This document shows, one piece after another, positions 15,852-24,257 of a DNA stretch of 64,000 nucleotides. The stretch is from Hyphomicrobiales bacterium. Lineage in GTDB: Bacteria; Pseudomonadota; Alphaproteobacteria; Rhizobiales; Rhizobiaceae. Under the pieces are notes generated by a model. It worked only from the letters and a program-made list of their open reading frames with translations. It had not been told where the DNA came from and searched no databases. The stretch spans positions 24,283 through 88,282 of the forward strand of contig UCHD01000025.1 of assembly GCA_900472175.1 (NCBI GenBank), in the 5' to 3' direction. Position numbers and translations under genes: made by a program. The number at the start of each line of letters is the position of its first letter. The stretch's first letter is position 1.

Positions 15852-17801
15852 ATGTGTGGATTTGGCGGTTACTTCGGAGATGGCGTCGCGCTCCATGATG
15901 CGCAGCCGTTGCTGCAGCGCATGGTTGCCGCGATTGCACACCGCGGGCCAGATGAGCAGGGTATCTTTACCGTGCCCTCTGTCGGACTTGGCCATGCCCG
16001 CCTTTCAATCGTCGGCCTGGGCGACGGCCAGCAGCCGATGACGCATTCCAGCGGCGATTTCACCATCGTCTTCAACGGCGAGATTTTCAACTATGTCGAA
16101 CTGCGCGAGACGCTGAAGGCGCAGGGCCATGTGTTCCGCACCGGCAGCGACACTGAGGTGATACTACATCTCTATGAACGCATGGGGCTGGATTGCGTCT
16201 CCCTGCTCAATGGCGATTTTGCCTTTGCGATCTGGGACGCATCCACGCAACGCATGGTCATTGCCCGCGACCGGATGGGTGTCCGCCCGCTCTTCTATAC
16301 AACGGTCGGGAAAACCCTCTATTTCGCCTCGGAAGTAAAGGCCCTGCTGCAGGTGCCGGGCGTTCGCGCTGAGATGGACCCCTTCGCGCTGGATCAGATC
16401 TTCACGCTCTGGGCGCCGATTGCACCCCGCACCGCCTTTCGCGACATCTTTGAACTCGAGCCAGCGCATCTGCTGATTGCGGAGAAGAGCGGGATATCGA
16501 TCAAGCCCTATTGGCAGATGCAATATACGGATATGGGCGAGCCTGCCGTCTACAACACGGACGAACGCGCCGCCGCCGAAGAACTGCGCGACCTGCTGAC
16601 CGATGCGACACGGATCCGGATGCGAGCCGATGTTCCGGTCGGCTCCTACCTCTCCGGCGGCCTCGATTCCTCGGTCGTCTCGGCACTGGCCGCTCCCATG
16701 GCATCAGGCGGCCTCTCGACGTTTTCGGTCACCTTCGGAAGTGCCGAACATGACGAGAGTGCTTTCCAGCACCAGATGGCGCAGGCTCTTGGTACGCATC
16801 ATCACGCAGTTGCCTGCGGCGACGGCGATATCGCTCGCGCGTTTCCCGATGTGATCCGCTTCACCGAGCGCCCGATCCTGCGCACCGCCCCGGCACCGCT
16901 TTATCAACTATCCGGTCTTGTTCGTGAAAAGGGCCTGAAGGTCGTCCTGACCGGCGAAGGTGCCGACGAGGTATTTGCCGGCTATGATATCTTCAAGGAG
17001 GCTCGCGTCCGCCGCTTCTGCGCCCGCCAGCCGGGTTCGCGGATCAGGCCGCATCTGTTCCGCAAGCTCTACGCTTATCTGCCCGGGCTGAAGCAGCAAT
17101 CGGCCGAATATCTCGCCGCCTTCTTCGGCGCCGGCGCCGACAGCCCTGATGATCCGCTGTTTTCGCACCGGCCGCGTTTGCGCGGGACCGCCGCCGCCAA
17201 GCTGTTCTTCTCAGGCGATCTGCGCCAGACGCTTGGCGGCTATGACGCCGCCGCAGAAATGGTTTCGCGGTTGCCGCAAGACTTTGGCCGCTGGCACCCG
17301 TTGCACCAGGCGCAATATCTCGAAAGCCGTTTCCTCTTGCCGGGCTATATCCTCTCAAGCCAGGGTGACCGCATGGCGATGGCGCATGGCATCGAAGGGC
17401 GTTTCCCCTTCCTCGACCATCGCCTCGTCGAATTCGCCACCCGCTTGCCGCCCGAGATGAAACTCAAGGGACTGGTCGAAAAACATATCCTGCGGGAAGC
17501 GACCAAGGACCTTCTCCCGGAGACCATCGGGCGCCGGACCAAGCAGCCCTACCGGGCACCGGACAGCCAATCCTTCGTCGGCGCCAACGAACGGGACTAT
17601 GTCCACGACGCCTTCAGCGAGCGCAGCATCACCGATACCGGCCTTTTCAACCCGAAGGCGGTTTCGAAGCTTTACGAGAAATGCAGCGACAAGCCGGCCT
17701 CCGGCTATCGCGACAATGTCGCCTTCGTCGGCATCCTATCAACCCAACTCTGGCAAAACACATTTTCAGCCACCAAGGCGCTTAGCACCAAGGCGGCCTG
17801 A
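15852..17801 (+). CDS. Asparagine-synthase-like class II glutamine amidotransferase
   Basis: This 649-residue protein begins MCGFGGYFG, so after Met removal Cys2 is the N-terminal nucleophile of the glutaminase domain (about residues 1-200; HRGPDEQG and FNGEIFNY are visible). It is followed by a synthetase domain with the PP-loop SGGLDSSVVSAL. The start at 15852 is fixed by the need for Met-Cys. Classical AsnB amidates aspartate, but this protein opens a set with an acyl carrier protein, an AMP-forming ligase and an NAD-synthase-like ligase in a polysaccharide cluster. This matches the amidotransferase 1 type that accompanies exosortase systems. It probably transfers glutamine-derived ammonia to a carboxylate on a sugar or carrier-bound acyl group; the acceptor is unknown. 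Confidence 0.88.
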   Translation: MCGFGGYFGDGVALHDAQPLLQRMVAAIAHRGPDEQGIFTVPSVGLGHARLSIVGLGDGQQPMTHSSGDFTIVFNGEIFNYVELRETLKAQGHVFRTGSDTEVILHLYERMGLDCVSLLNGDFAFAIWDASTQRMVIARDRMGVRPLFYTTVGKTLYFASEVKALLQVPGVRAEMDPFALDQIFTLWAPIAPRTAFRDIFELEPAHLLIAEKSGISIKPYWQMQYTDMGEPAVYNTDERAAAEELRDLLTDATRIRMRADVPVGSYLSGGLDSSVVSALAAPMASGGLSTFSVTFGSAEHDESAFQHQMAQALGTHHHAVACGDGDIARAFPDVIRFTERPILRTAPAPLYQLSGLVREKGLKVVLTGEGADEVFAGYDIFKEARVRRFCARQPGSRIRPHLFRKLYAYLPGLKQQSAEYLAAFFGAGADSPDDPLFSHRPRLRGTAAAKLFFSGDLRQTLGGYDAAAEMVSRLPQDFGRWHPLHQAQYLESRFLLPGYILSSQGDRMAMAHGIEGRFPFLDHRLVEFATRLPPEMKLKGLVEKHILREATKDLLPETIGRRTKQPYRAPDSQSFVGANERDYVHDAFSERSITDTGLFNPKAVSKLYEKCSDKPASGYRDNVAFVGILSTQLWQNTFSATKALSTKAA

Positions 17802-17822
17802 TCTTTATCTGAGGAAAAACAT

Positions 17823-18101
17823 ATGACCCAACCTATCAAGGACAGCATCAAGGCCTTCATCATCGAGAACTTCCTGTTTGGCGACACGTCCTACGACCTT
17901 CAAGACGAGGCATCGCTGATCGAAAACGAAGTCATCGATTCCACCGGTGTTCTCGAACTCGTCGCCTTCATCGAAGATCAGTTCGGTTTCGTCATGGCCG
18001 ACGCAGATATCGTGCCTGCCAATCTCGATTCCGTGGCACGCATCACAGCCTTTGTTGCCAAGCACGCCCAGCAACCCGCACTCAACAAGATGTCGGCCTG
18101 A
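17823..18101 (+). CDS. Stand-alone acyl carrier protein
   Basis: The 92-residue acidic protein has the ACP fold (Pfam PP-binding). Ser40 in the sequence NEVIDSTGVLELVAF is the expected phosphopantetheine attachment site; it reads D-S-T where fatty-acid ACP has D-S-L. It lies 21 bases after the amidotransferase and 26 bases before the acyl ligase, so it is the natural partner of that ligase. Its role would be to hold an activated acyl or amino-acyl group as a thioester. It is not the fatty-acid AcpP, which is more conserved (DSLDTVE) and linked to fab genes. Confidence 0.88.
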   Translation: MTQPIKDSIKAFIIENFLFGDTSYDLQDEASLIENEVIDSTGVLELVAFIEDQFGFVMADADIVPANLDSVARITAFVAKHAQQPALNKMSA

Positions 18102-18127
18102 CACGATCAGGCGACGGGAGACAGACG

Positions 18128-19672
18128 ATGCGCGTCGAAGAGTTTCTGCAGAACAGCGCCCGCATGAACGGCGCGAAGACAGCGTTGGTGGCCGGCGACA
18201 AGCGCTTTACCTATGCGGAATTCGACGCGGCAGCCGGACGGCTGGCTTCGTCGCTTGCCGCGGACGGAATCGTGCGCGGCGACCGCATCCTCGTCTTCAT
18301 GAACAATTGCTGGGAAGCAGCGGTCTCGCTTTTTGCCATCCTGAAAGCTGGCGCCACTGCGGTGCCGGTCAATCCATCGACCAAGGCCGACAAGCTCGCC
18401 TACATGATTGGAAACTGCGAGGCGGCAGGTATTCTGACCCAAGGTAAACTGCTGCCCATCGTCTCTGAAGCGCGGGCGATCGAACCACGGCCGCTGTTCG
18501 TCGCATCGACGAAATTCAGAGGCGCTGGCCCCGGTGACGGCATTGCTGACTTCGAGGCCTGTCTTGTAGCCACCGAAACCGATGTCAAACATCACGGTAT
18601 CGACGTCGATCTGGCGCTCCTGATCTACACCTCAGGCTCGACCGGCCGCCCGAAGGGCGTGATGATGACGCACCGAAATGTCGAGGCAGCGGCAAGCTCT
18701 ATCACCACCTATCTGGAAAATACGGCTGACGACATCATCCTGAATGTCCTGCCGCTGGCCTTTGACTATGGCCTCTACCAGCTGCTGATGGCCGTCAAAC
18801 TAGGTGCGACCATCGTGCTGGAAGCCTCATTCGCTTTCCCGCAGGCCATCTTCGATCGTATCCGCGAAGAAAACGTCACCGGCTTCCCGCTGGTGCCGAC
18901 CATGGCGGCGATGATCCTGCAGATGCGCGATCTGGAGCCGGATTTCCTGCCGAGCCTGCGCTACATCACCAATACCGCAGCTGCCCTGCCCCCGGCCCAT
19001 ATCGCCCGCCTGCGCGAACTGTTTCCGCGCGCGACGGTCTATTCGATGTACGGCCTGACGGAATGCAAGCGCTGCACCTACCTGCCGCCGGCAGAACTCG
19101 ACCGCCGCCCCGGATCTGTCGGAATTGCCATCCCTAATACCGAAGCTTTCGTGGTCGATGATAGCGGCCAACGCGTCGCACCTGGCGTCCCCGGTGAGCT
19201 GGTGATCCGCGGTCCGCATGTCATGCAGGGTTATTGGCGCAATGACGAGGCGACCAGCAAGATGCTCCGTCCCGGCCCCAACCCTTGGGAAAAGGTGCTC
19301 TACACCGGCGATCTCTTCCGCACCGATGAGGAGGGCTTCCTCTACTTCGTCGGCCGCAAGGACGACATCATCAAGACCCGTGGCGAGAAAGTTGCGCCGA
19401 AGGAAGTCGAGACGGTGCTGCATGCCCATCCGGGCATCGCCGAAGCGGTCGTCATCGGCCTGCCTGATCCGGTCCTTGGCCAAGCGATCGCAGCCATTGT
19501 CGTTCTCTCCGATCCGGCGTTGACGGACCGCGAGATCATCAAGCATTGCGCCGCCCATCTGGAAGACTTCATGGTTCCGCGTCTCATCGAGTTCCGCAAC
19601 GAACTGCCAAAGACAGATACCGGCAAGGTCAGCCGCAGGCTCGCCGCAGAAACACTGGAGGCTGCCGAATGA
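18128..19672 (+). CDS. AMP-forming acyl-CoA/acyl-ACP ligase
   Basis: This 514-residue ANL-family enzyme has all core motifs: IYTSGSTGRPKGVMMTH (phosphate loop), YGLTECKRCTYL, the hinge TGDLFRTDEEGFLYFVGRKDD, and the C-terminal catalytic Lys in PKTDTGKVSRR. It activates a carboxylic acid with ATP and passes it to CoA or, here more likely, to the adjacent ACP. GGGAG near 18116 supports the ATG at 18128, and its stop overlaps the next start (ATGA at 19669). It resembles the acyl-CoA ligase (AMP-forming) of exosortase-associated polysaccharide clusters. The acid it activates is unknown. Confidence 0.9.
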   Translation: MRVEEFLQNSARMNGAKTALVAGDKRFTYAEFDAAAGRLASSLAADGIVRGDRILVFMNNCWEAAVSLFAILKAGATAVPVNPSTKADKLAYMIGNCEAAGILTQGKLLPIVSEARAIEPRPLFVASTKFRGAGPGDGIADFEACLVATETDVKHHGIDVDLALLIYTSGSTGRPKGVMMTHRNVEAAASSITTYLENTADDIILNVLPLAFDYGLYQLLMAVKLGATIVLEASFAFPQAIFDRIREENVTGFPLVPTMAAMILQMRDLEPDFLPSLRYITNTAAALPPAHIARLRELFPRATVYSMYGLTECKRCTYLPPAELDRRPGSVGIAIPNTEAFVVDDSGQRVAPGVPGELVIRGPHVMQGYWRNDEATSKMLRPGPNPWEKVLYTGDLFRTDEEGFLYFVGRKDDIIKTRGEKVAPKEVETVLHAHPGIAEAVVIGLPDPVLGQAIAAIVVLSDPALTDREIIKHCAAHLEDFMVPRLIEFRNELPKTDTGKVSRRLAAETLEAAE

Positions 19673-20682
19673 ACATGCACAATGCCGAAACCACCGCCGC
19701 ATTCTCGGCAGCAACGCTGGCCCTCGACCCGGCCAAGGAAACCGACAAGATCGTCGCAGCGCTGCGCGAACAGCTGCGTGGCCCCTTGCGCAAGCGTGGC
19801 CTCGTTCTTGGTCTTTCGGGCGGCATCGACAGCAGCGTCTGCGCGGCCCTCGCCGCCCGCGCGGTCGGTGCCAAGAACGTCTATGCGCTGTTCATGCCGG
19901 AAAACGATTCCGATCCGGAAAGCCTGCGCCTCGGCCGCAAGATCGCCGAGACCTTCGGCATTGACAGTGTCGTCGAAGATATCGGCCCGTCACTACAGGC
20001 CATGGGCTGCTACGATCGTCGCGACGCCTTCATCCGTGAACTGGTTCCGGAATACACCAGCGCCTGGGCCTCGAAGATCGTCATTTCCAGCGCACTCGAA
20101 GGCGATGGCTACAACATCTCCTACCTCGTGGTACAGGATCCCGATGGCAAGCAGACGAAGCTGCGGATGACACCATCCGTCTATCTCGGCATCGTCGCCG
20201 CCACCAACATGAAACAGCGCACCCGCAAGCAGCTTGAATATTTCCATGCCGACCGGCTGAACTTTGCCGTCATCGGCACACCGAACCGGCTGGAATATGA
20301 CCAGGGCTTCTTCGTCAAGAACGGCGACGGCGCCGCCGACGTCAAGCCGATCGCCCATCTCTACAAGACCCAAGTCTATCAGCTCGCCGCCTATCTCGGT
20401 GTGCCGGAGGAAATCTGCAAGCGTCCGCCGACAACCGACACCTATTCGCTGCAGCAGACGCAGGAGGAGTTCTACTTCTCCCTGCCCTACGACCGGATGG
20501 ATCTCTGCCTCTACGGCCTCAACAATAATCTGCCAGCAGAAACTGTTGCCGCCGCCGCCGGCCTCACCGCCGATCAGATGTCGCGCGTCTGGGCCGACAT
20601 CGCCGCCAAGCGCAAGGCGACGCGTTACCTGCATCTTGCGCCGCAACTGGTCGAGCCGGTCAGCGAGATCGCACCGAAATAA
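19669..20682 (+). CDS. NAD-synthase-like ammonia-dependent PP-loop ligase
   Basis: The 337-residue protein matches NadE: the ATP PP-loop LGLSGGIDSSVCAAL (about residues 46-60), YDQGFFVKNGDGAADVKPIAHLYKTQVYQLA, and RPPTTDTYSLQQTQEEF. It lacks the N-terminal nitrilase/glutaminase domain found in the glutamine-dependent NAD synthases usual in Rhizobiales. It is also longer than ammonia-dependent E. coli NadE (275). The start overlaps the ligase stop by 4 bases (ATGA), tying it to the amidotransferase-ACP-ligase set rather than to NAD metabolism. It may amidate an adenylated carboxylate in polysaccharide modification, or simply make NAD. I therefore withhold the nadE symbol. Confidence 0.82.
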   Translation: MNMHNAETTAAFSAATLALDPAKETDKIVAALREQLRGPLRKRGLVLGLSGGIDSSVCAALAARAVGAKNVYALFMPENDSDPESLRLGRKIAETFGIDSVVEDIGPSLQAMGCYDRRDAFIRELVPEYTSAWASKIVISSALEGDGYNISYLVVQDPDGKQTKLRMTPSVYLGIVAATNMKQRTRKQLEYFHADRLNFAVIGTPNRLEYDQGFFVKNGDGAADVKPIAHLYKTQVYQLAAYLGVPEEICKRPPTTDTYSLQQTQEEFYFSLPYDRMDLCLYGLNNNLPAETVAAAAGLTADQMSRVWADIAAKRKATRYLHLAPQLVEPVSEIAPK

Positions 20683-20712
20683 TCCGCGACAGGATAAGCG
20701 GCGGCGAGCGTG

Positions 20713-21828
20713 TCAGTCGATATCGCCCGCTGCCAGCCGGCTCCAATGTTCACCGGCCAGCCCGTTGAAAAACCCCTCGCCATTATGGAAGGCCTGAAGG
20801 ATTTCGGGATCCTTGGCATGGATGACACTTGAGGCGATATGGGTGAAGGAGATGCGGCGACCGAGCATGGCTTCAAGAAGCGCCGGCTGGGTACGGCCGC
20901 GCAGCGCAACGAGACCTCGCGCTGCGGCATGCGCGATCAGGCAGTCGATAACCTGGCGTTCCTGGCCGGGGATCGACAGGATCTGCAGAACCCTGCCGAT
21001 ACGCCCTGCATCTCCGTGATAGACGAAAGCCCCAATTACGGCACCGGTCCGCGCCTCGACCTTGCAGAAATTGGCCTCGCCTTCCGCTCTTGCGTGCTTT
21101 GTATCCTGCACAATGTAGGCGAGTTGCTCGCTGGAAAAATCAGGCCGCAACAGGTACCGCGCTGTCAGTCGCACAAACAGTTCGGCAAAATCGTCAGCAG
21201 GCACATCGCTTGTCTTGAAGCTGCCCTGCCCGTTCCAGGTTGCCGGAATACCGGACCACCGCAGATCGTCTGAACGCATGCGCCCAAGCAGGACATCATC
21301 AGTCTTGCGCGCCAGCGGCCGCAGGAAACGGGCGGCGCTGATGCGACTCATACCGAGTTCCGTAAAGAAACCGGCCGGCCGGATGATGCGCAGCCAGTCG
21401 AGACTGTATTGCGGCAAGGAGAGCCCGCGCAGCTTCATCCACATTGCGGCCGACACCTCGCTCGCCGTCTCGCTGAACGACAGGTCCTGCGGGCCGGCGA
21501 GAAACGCCTTGAGCAGCCGCGCACCCGCCAGCGGATCGGCGTCCCGGCCCTCAACCATAAGGGAACCGCAAATCGCGGCGCGCAATTGCCTGCTCTGAAA
21601 CGTCATCGGCAGACCTGTGGCGCCGACGAAACCGGTCATCTCACCGCCGTCATTGAGATGGACGAGCGACGTAATGCCAATGTCCTGGCCTGGCGCATCG
21701 AGATAAAAATGCCGGAGATAGTCTGCCAGACCCTTGCCGGGCGGAGCCTTTGGATCGCGGAAGACGCGTTGAAACATCCCTGCCAGGGCCGGGATATCGG
21801 AGCTTTGCAACGCGCGGATTTCACTCAT
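20713..21828 (-). CDS. Tandem-GNAT acyltransferase-like protein (paralogue 1)
   Basis: The 371-residue protein starts with a GNAT-type segment (IRALQSSDIPALAGMFQRVFRD). Its second half (about 240-345) has another GNAT-like stretch, suggesting a FemAB-like tandem. It is paralogous to the protein at 24258-25430. Shared blocks are an N-terminal S-D-x-P-A, SLVHLN, an M-x-EG segment followed by AGAxRL, QD-x-x-F...AS-VSA, SL-W-R-x-x-RPA, and a C-terminal GEGF-x-x-GLA-x-E-x-WSRL. It converges on the NAD-synthase-like gene and is probably cotranscribed with the upstream methyltransferase (53-base gap). A role in N- or O-acylation of a polysaccharide building block is plausible; the function is unknown. 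Confidence 0.72.
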   Translation of the reverse strand: MSEIRALQSSDIPALAGMFQRVFRDPKAPPGKGLADYLRHFYLDAPGQDIGITSLVHLNDGGEMTGFVGATGLPMTFQSRQLRAAICGSLMVEGRDADPLAGARLLKAFLAGPQDLSFSETASEVSAAMWMKLRGLSLPQYSLDWLRIIRPAGFFTELGMSRISAARFLRPLARKTDDVLLGRMRSDDLRWSGIPATWNGQGSFKTSDVPADDFAELFVRLTARYLLRPDFSSEQLAYIVQDTKHARAEGEANFCKVEARTGAVIGAFVYHGDAGRIGRVLQILSIPGQERQVIDCLIAHAAARGLVALRGRTQPALLEAMLGRRISFTHIASSVIHAKDPEILQAFHNGEGFFNGLAGEHWSRLAAGDID

Positions 21829-21881
21829 CGGCTTTTCGGGTTCCGGCAGAAGGTTTTGCAGGCAGGCTCAGTGCAGACGCG

Positions 21882-22568
21882 TCAAGCATCGGACCGTTTC
21901 TGGACGAAAGCGACACGCGGAAGACCAGTCGCATCCTCGGCAAAAGCCGCAGGCTCATAACCGCGCGCGCGCGCCAGCAGTGCTGCGGCCTGGCGATGCT
22001 GCCCCTCACCGAATTCGAAGGCAAGCCAGCCTCCAGGCTTCAGGAATGCCAGCGCATCACGGACAAGGCGTTGATGGATGGAGATACCGTAGGGGCCACC
22101 GTCGAAAGCCTCGCGCGGCTCATTGTCGAGAAGATGCGCGCTATCGCCTTCGAGGCGCTGGGTGGAGATATAGGGAGGGTTGCAGACGATCAGATCGATC
22201 TTGCCCTCAAGGTCCTCGCCCGAAAGGCCACCAAACAGGTCGCCCTGGATAACCCTTAAGCGATCGGAAACCCCGCAGCGTTCGGCATTTCGCTTCGCAA
22301 GGCTCACAGTCTCGTCGGTCAGATCGCATGCCCAGAGCTGGGCGGAAGGACTGTGTGTGGCAATTGCCAGGGCGAGGTTGCCGGAACCGCAACACATGTC
22401 GATCACCAGTGGATTTTCGGCCTTTCCGTCGATCAAGCCGATCGACGTGCGGCCCAGAAGCTCGGTTTCCTCTCTTGGAACGAGCACACCGGGAGCCAGT
22501 TCCAGGTCAACTCCCATGAAACGATGCAGTGGCGCTCCGTTCCGGTCCTCAACGCGTGCCTTGTCCAT
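21882..22568 (-). CDS. PrmC/HemK-like N5-glutamine methyltransferase-type protein
   Basis: The product of about 228 residues contains a class I SAM-binding domain (VIDMCCGSGNLALAIA) and the NPPYI motif. That motif marks enzymes methylating planar amide or amino nitrogens, such as PrmC (Gln in release factors). Before the fold is the PGVLVPREETELL segment typical of HemK/PrmC. The usual N-terminal helical domain of PrmC that contacts release factors is missing, so a different target is likely. The start is uncertain: ATG at 22568 or TTG at 22592 (GAAGG 9 bases before it). It is in one operon with the tandem-GNAT gene inside the polysaccharide cluster. Confidence 0.8.
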   Translation of the reverse strand: MDKARVEDRNGAPLHRFMGVDLELAPGVLVPREETELLGRTSIGLIDGKAENPLVIDMCCGSGNLALAIATHSPSAQLWACDLTDETVSLAKRNAERCGVSDRLRVIQGDLFGGLSGEDLEGKIDLIVCNPPYISTQRLEGDSAHLLDNEPREAFDGGPYGISIHQRLVRDALAFLKPGGWLAFEFGEGQHRQAAALLARARGYEPAAFAEDATGLPRVAFVQKRSDA

Positions 22569-22872
22569 CACCAGCGCAACCCCAACCTGCAATCCCCAAA
22601 ACCTTCTGCAATCAATACCGTAGCGAAGTAAACATAAACTGAAATCAATTCAGCAATGGCAAGCGTTAACCTCAATATGAATTCTTGGCCGGTTCAGGCG
22701 CAAATTCACGGTGAAATTAACGACCTTTGCAGTGAATGAACGTATTGTTGGACAACCGGAAATCTAATGAAATTGACGCACCTGCAACTTTGACGCTTCC
22801 GCTCAATTTGCCGTGGTTGTTACCGCTGCACCCAAACGGAACCTCATTGACTGCAAGAGGAGAACATCAACG

Positions 22873-24174
22873 GTGACAGCGGACGCTTTTCACGCGCCCA
22901 AGCAGCGGACGCTTCTGTCGATGGTCATGTCCTATATGGCCTCCGGCGGCAGCCTCATCTTGAGTTCGGCCGCCCAGTTGCTCACCTTCGCCATTCTCGC
23001 CCGCTCACTCGGCGTCAACGAGTTCAGCGTCTTCGTCGCCGTTACCGCGGTTTGCAACATTGCCGTTCATCTCTGCGGGCTCGGCGGCATGGAATGCCTG
23101 GTCCGGCGGGTCGCCCGCGATCCTACGATGTACCCGGTCATGCTCGGCCACAACATTATCCTGACGGCCATCAGCGGCGTAGCACTCGTCCTGCTCGGCG
23201 TCGCTATCCTGCCGTTCTTCTTCGCGCTTTCGCCCGATCCGTCGTTCAACCTCCTCGACATGACGCTGATGTTGATCACCAACATCATTTTCGTACGCAT
23301 CATTGTCCTGACCGAGCAAATCTTCATCGGTCACTCCAATTTCGTCTCGGCCAACATGACCGTCGTCGGCTTTGCGATTGCGCGCACCATCACTGCAGCG
23401 CTTGCCTGCCTTGCATTTGGTGTCTCGACAGTCGCCGAATGGGCAGTCTGGCAATTTGCCTGCCACGTTCTGGTTGCCGCCTTCTGTATCCGGGCATTGG
23501 CAAAACTGGGTCGGCCCAAATACGAGATCGTTCGGGAAGAACTGCCGCTCGGCATGTATTTCAGCATTCCCTTCATTTTGCGTGCGATCCGCCAGAATGC
23601 CGACCTTTTGACGCTGAGCCTTGTCACGACGGCCGAAATCGTTGCCAGTTACAGCGTCGCCCGCCGGATTCTCGAAAGCAGCTATCTCTCCGTCGAAGCC
23701 TTGAACCGGTTGATGTATCCCGGCTCTGCACGGGCAGCCGCCAATGGTCTTCACAAGGCGATGGATCGCATTCGCAAAGTGCTTTTTGCTGCAACAGGCA
23801 TCAGCCTGGCAGCGGCGGCAACCGTATTCCTCCTGGCGCCGTTGCTGCCGTATCTGTTCGGCCACGAATATCTGACGCTCGTGTCCTTCGTCCGCAATCT
23901 CTGCTGGGTCGTCATACCGCTTGGCATGTGGTCGATTGCCGTCGAGGCCCTCGGTGCCGCCGGATATCATGCAGCGCGCGCAAGTGTCATGGGTCTTGGC
24001 AGCATTCTGGGCGCAGCCCTTGCCGCCTGGGCGACCTGGTACGCCCCCCCGATGGGAACTGTCGTTTCATTCTATGTGATCGAGATTTCAATGGTGGCCG
24101 TCGCCTGGACGGTCTTCTTCCGGCACGCGAAGAAGGATGAGCTAAAAAATAGTGCCGGGGCAGTTCTTATATAA
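22873..24174 (+). CDS. Polysaccharide flippase (Wzx/MOP superfamily)
   Basis: The 433-residue integral membrane protein has about 12-14 hydrophobic helices and the look of MATE/MOP flippases. It has an early SGGSLILSSAAQLLTFAILARSLGVNEFS segment (helix 1, like Wzx), then evenly spaced helices to the C-terminus. It should move the lipid-linked repeat unit across the inner membrane for the Wzy-type polymerase encoded 3 kb downstream. I chose GTG at 22873 because AGAGGAG lies 10 bases upstream; a GTG at 22813 would add 20 residues with no ribosome-binding site. It is divergent from the methyltransferase/GNAT pair and followed by the second GNAT paralogue. Confidence 0.87.
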   Translation: MTADAFHAPKQRTLLSMVMSYMASGGSLILSSAAQLLTFAILARSLGVNEFSVFVAVTAVCNIAVHLCGLGGMECLVRRVARDPTMYPVMLGHNIILTAISGVALVLLGVAILPFFFALSPDPSFNLLDMTLMLITNIIFVRIIVLTEQIFIGHSNFVSANMTVVGFAIARTITAALACLAFGVSTVAEWAVWQFACHVLVAAFCIRALAKLGRPKYEIVREELPLGMYFSIPFILRAIRQNADLLTLSLVTTAEIVASYSVARRILESSYLSVEALNRLMYPGSARAAANGLHKAMDRIRKVLFAATGISLAAAATVFLLAPLLPYLFGHEYLTLVSFVRNLCWVVIPLGMWSIAVEALGAAGYHAARASVMGLGSILGAALAAWATWYAPPMGTVVSFYVIEISMVAVAWTVFFRHAKKDELKNSAGAVLI

Positions 24175-24257
24175 TTACGCTTTATGCAATTAGAGAATAT
24201 TGACCGATATCCCGTAAATAAACTGGCGTAATGGAGCCGGATATAAAAGAGTGCGAC

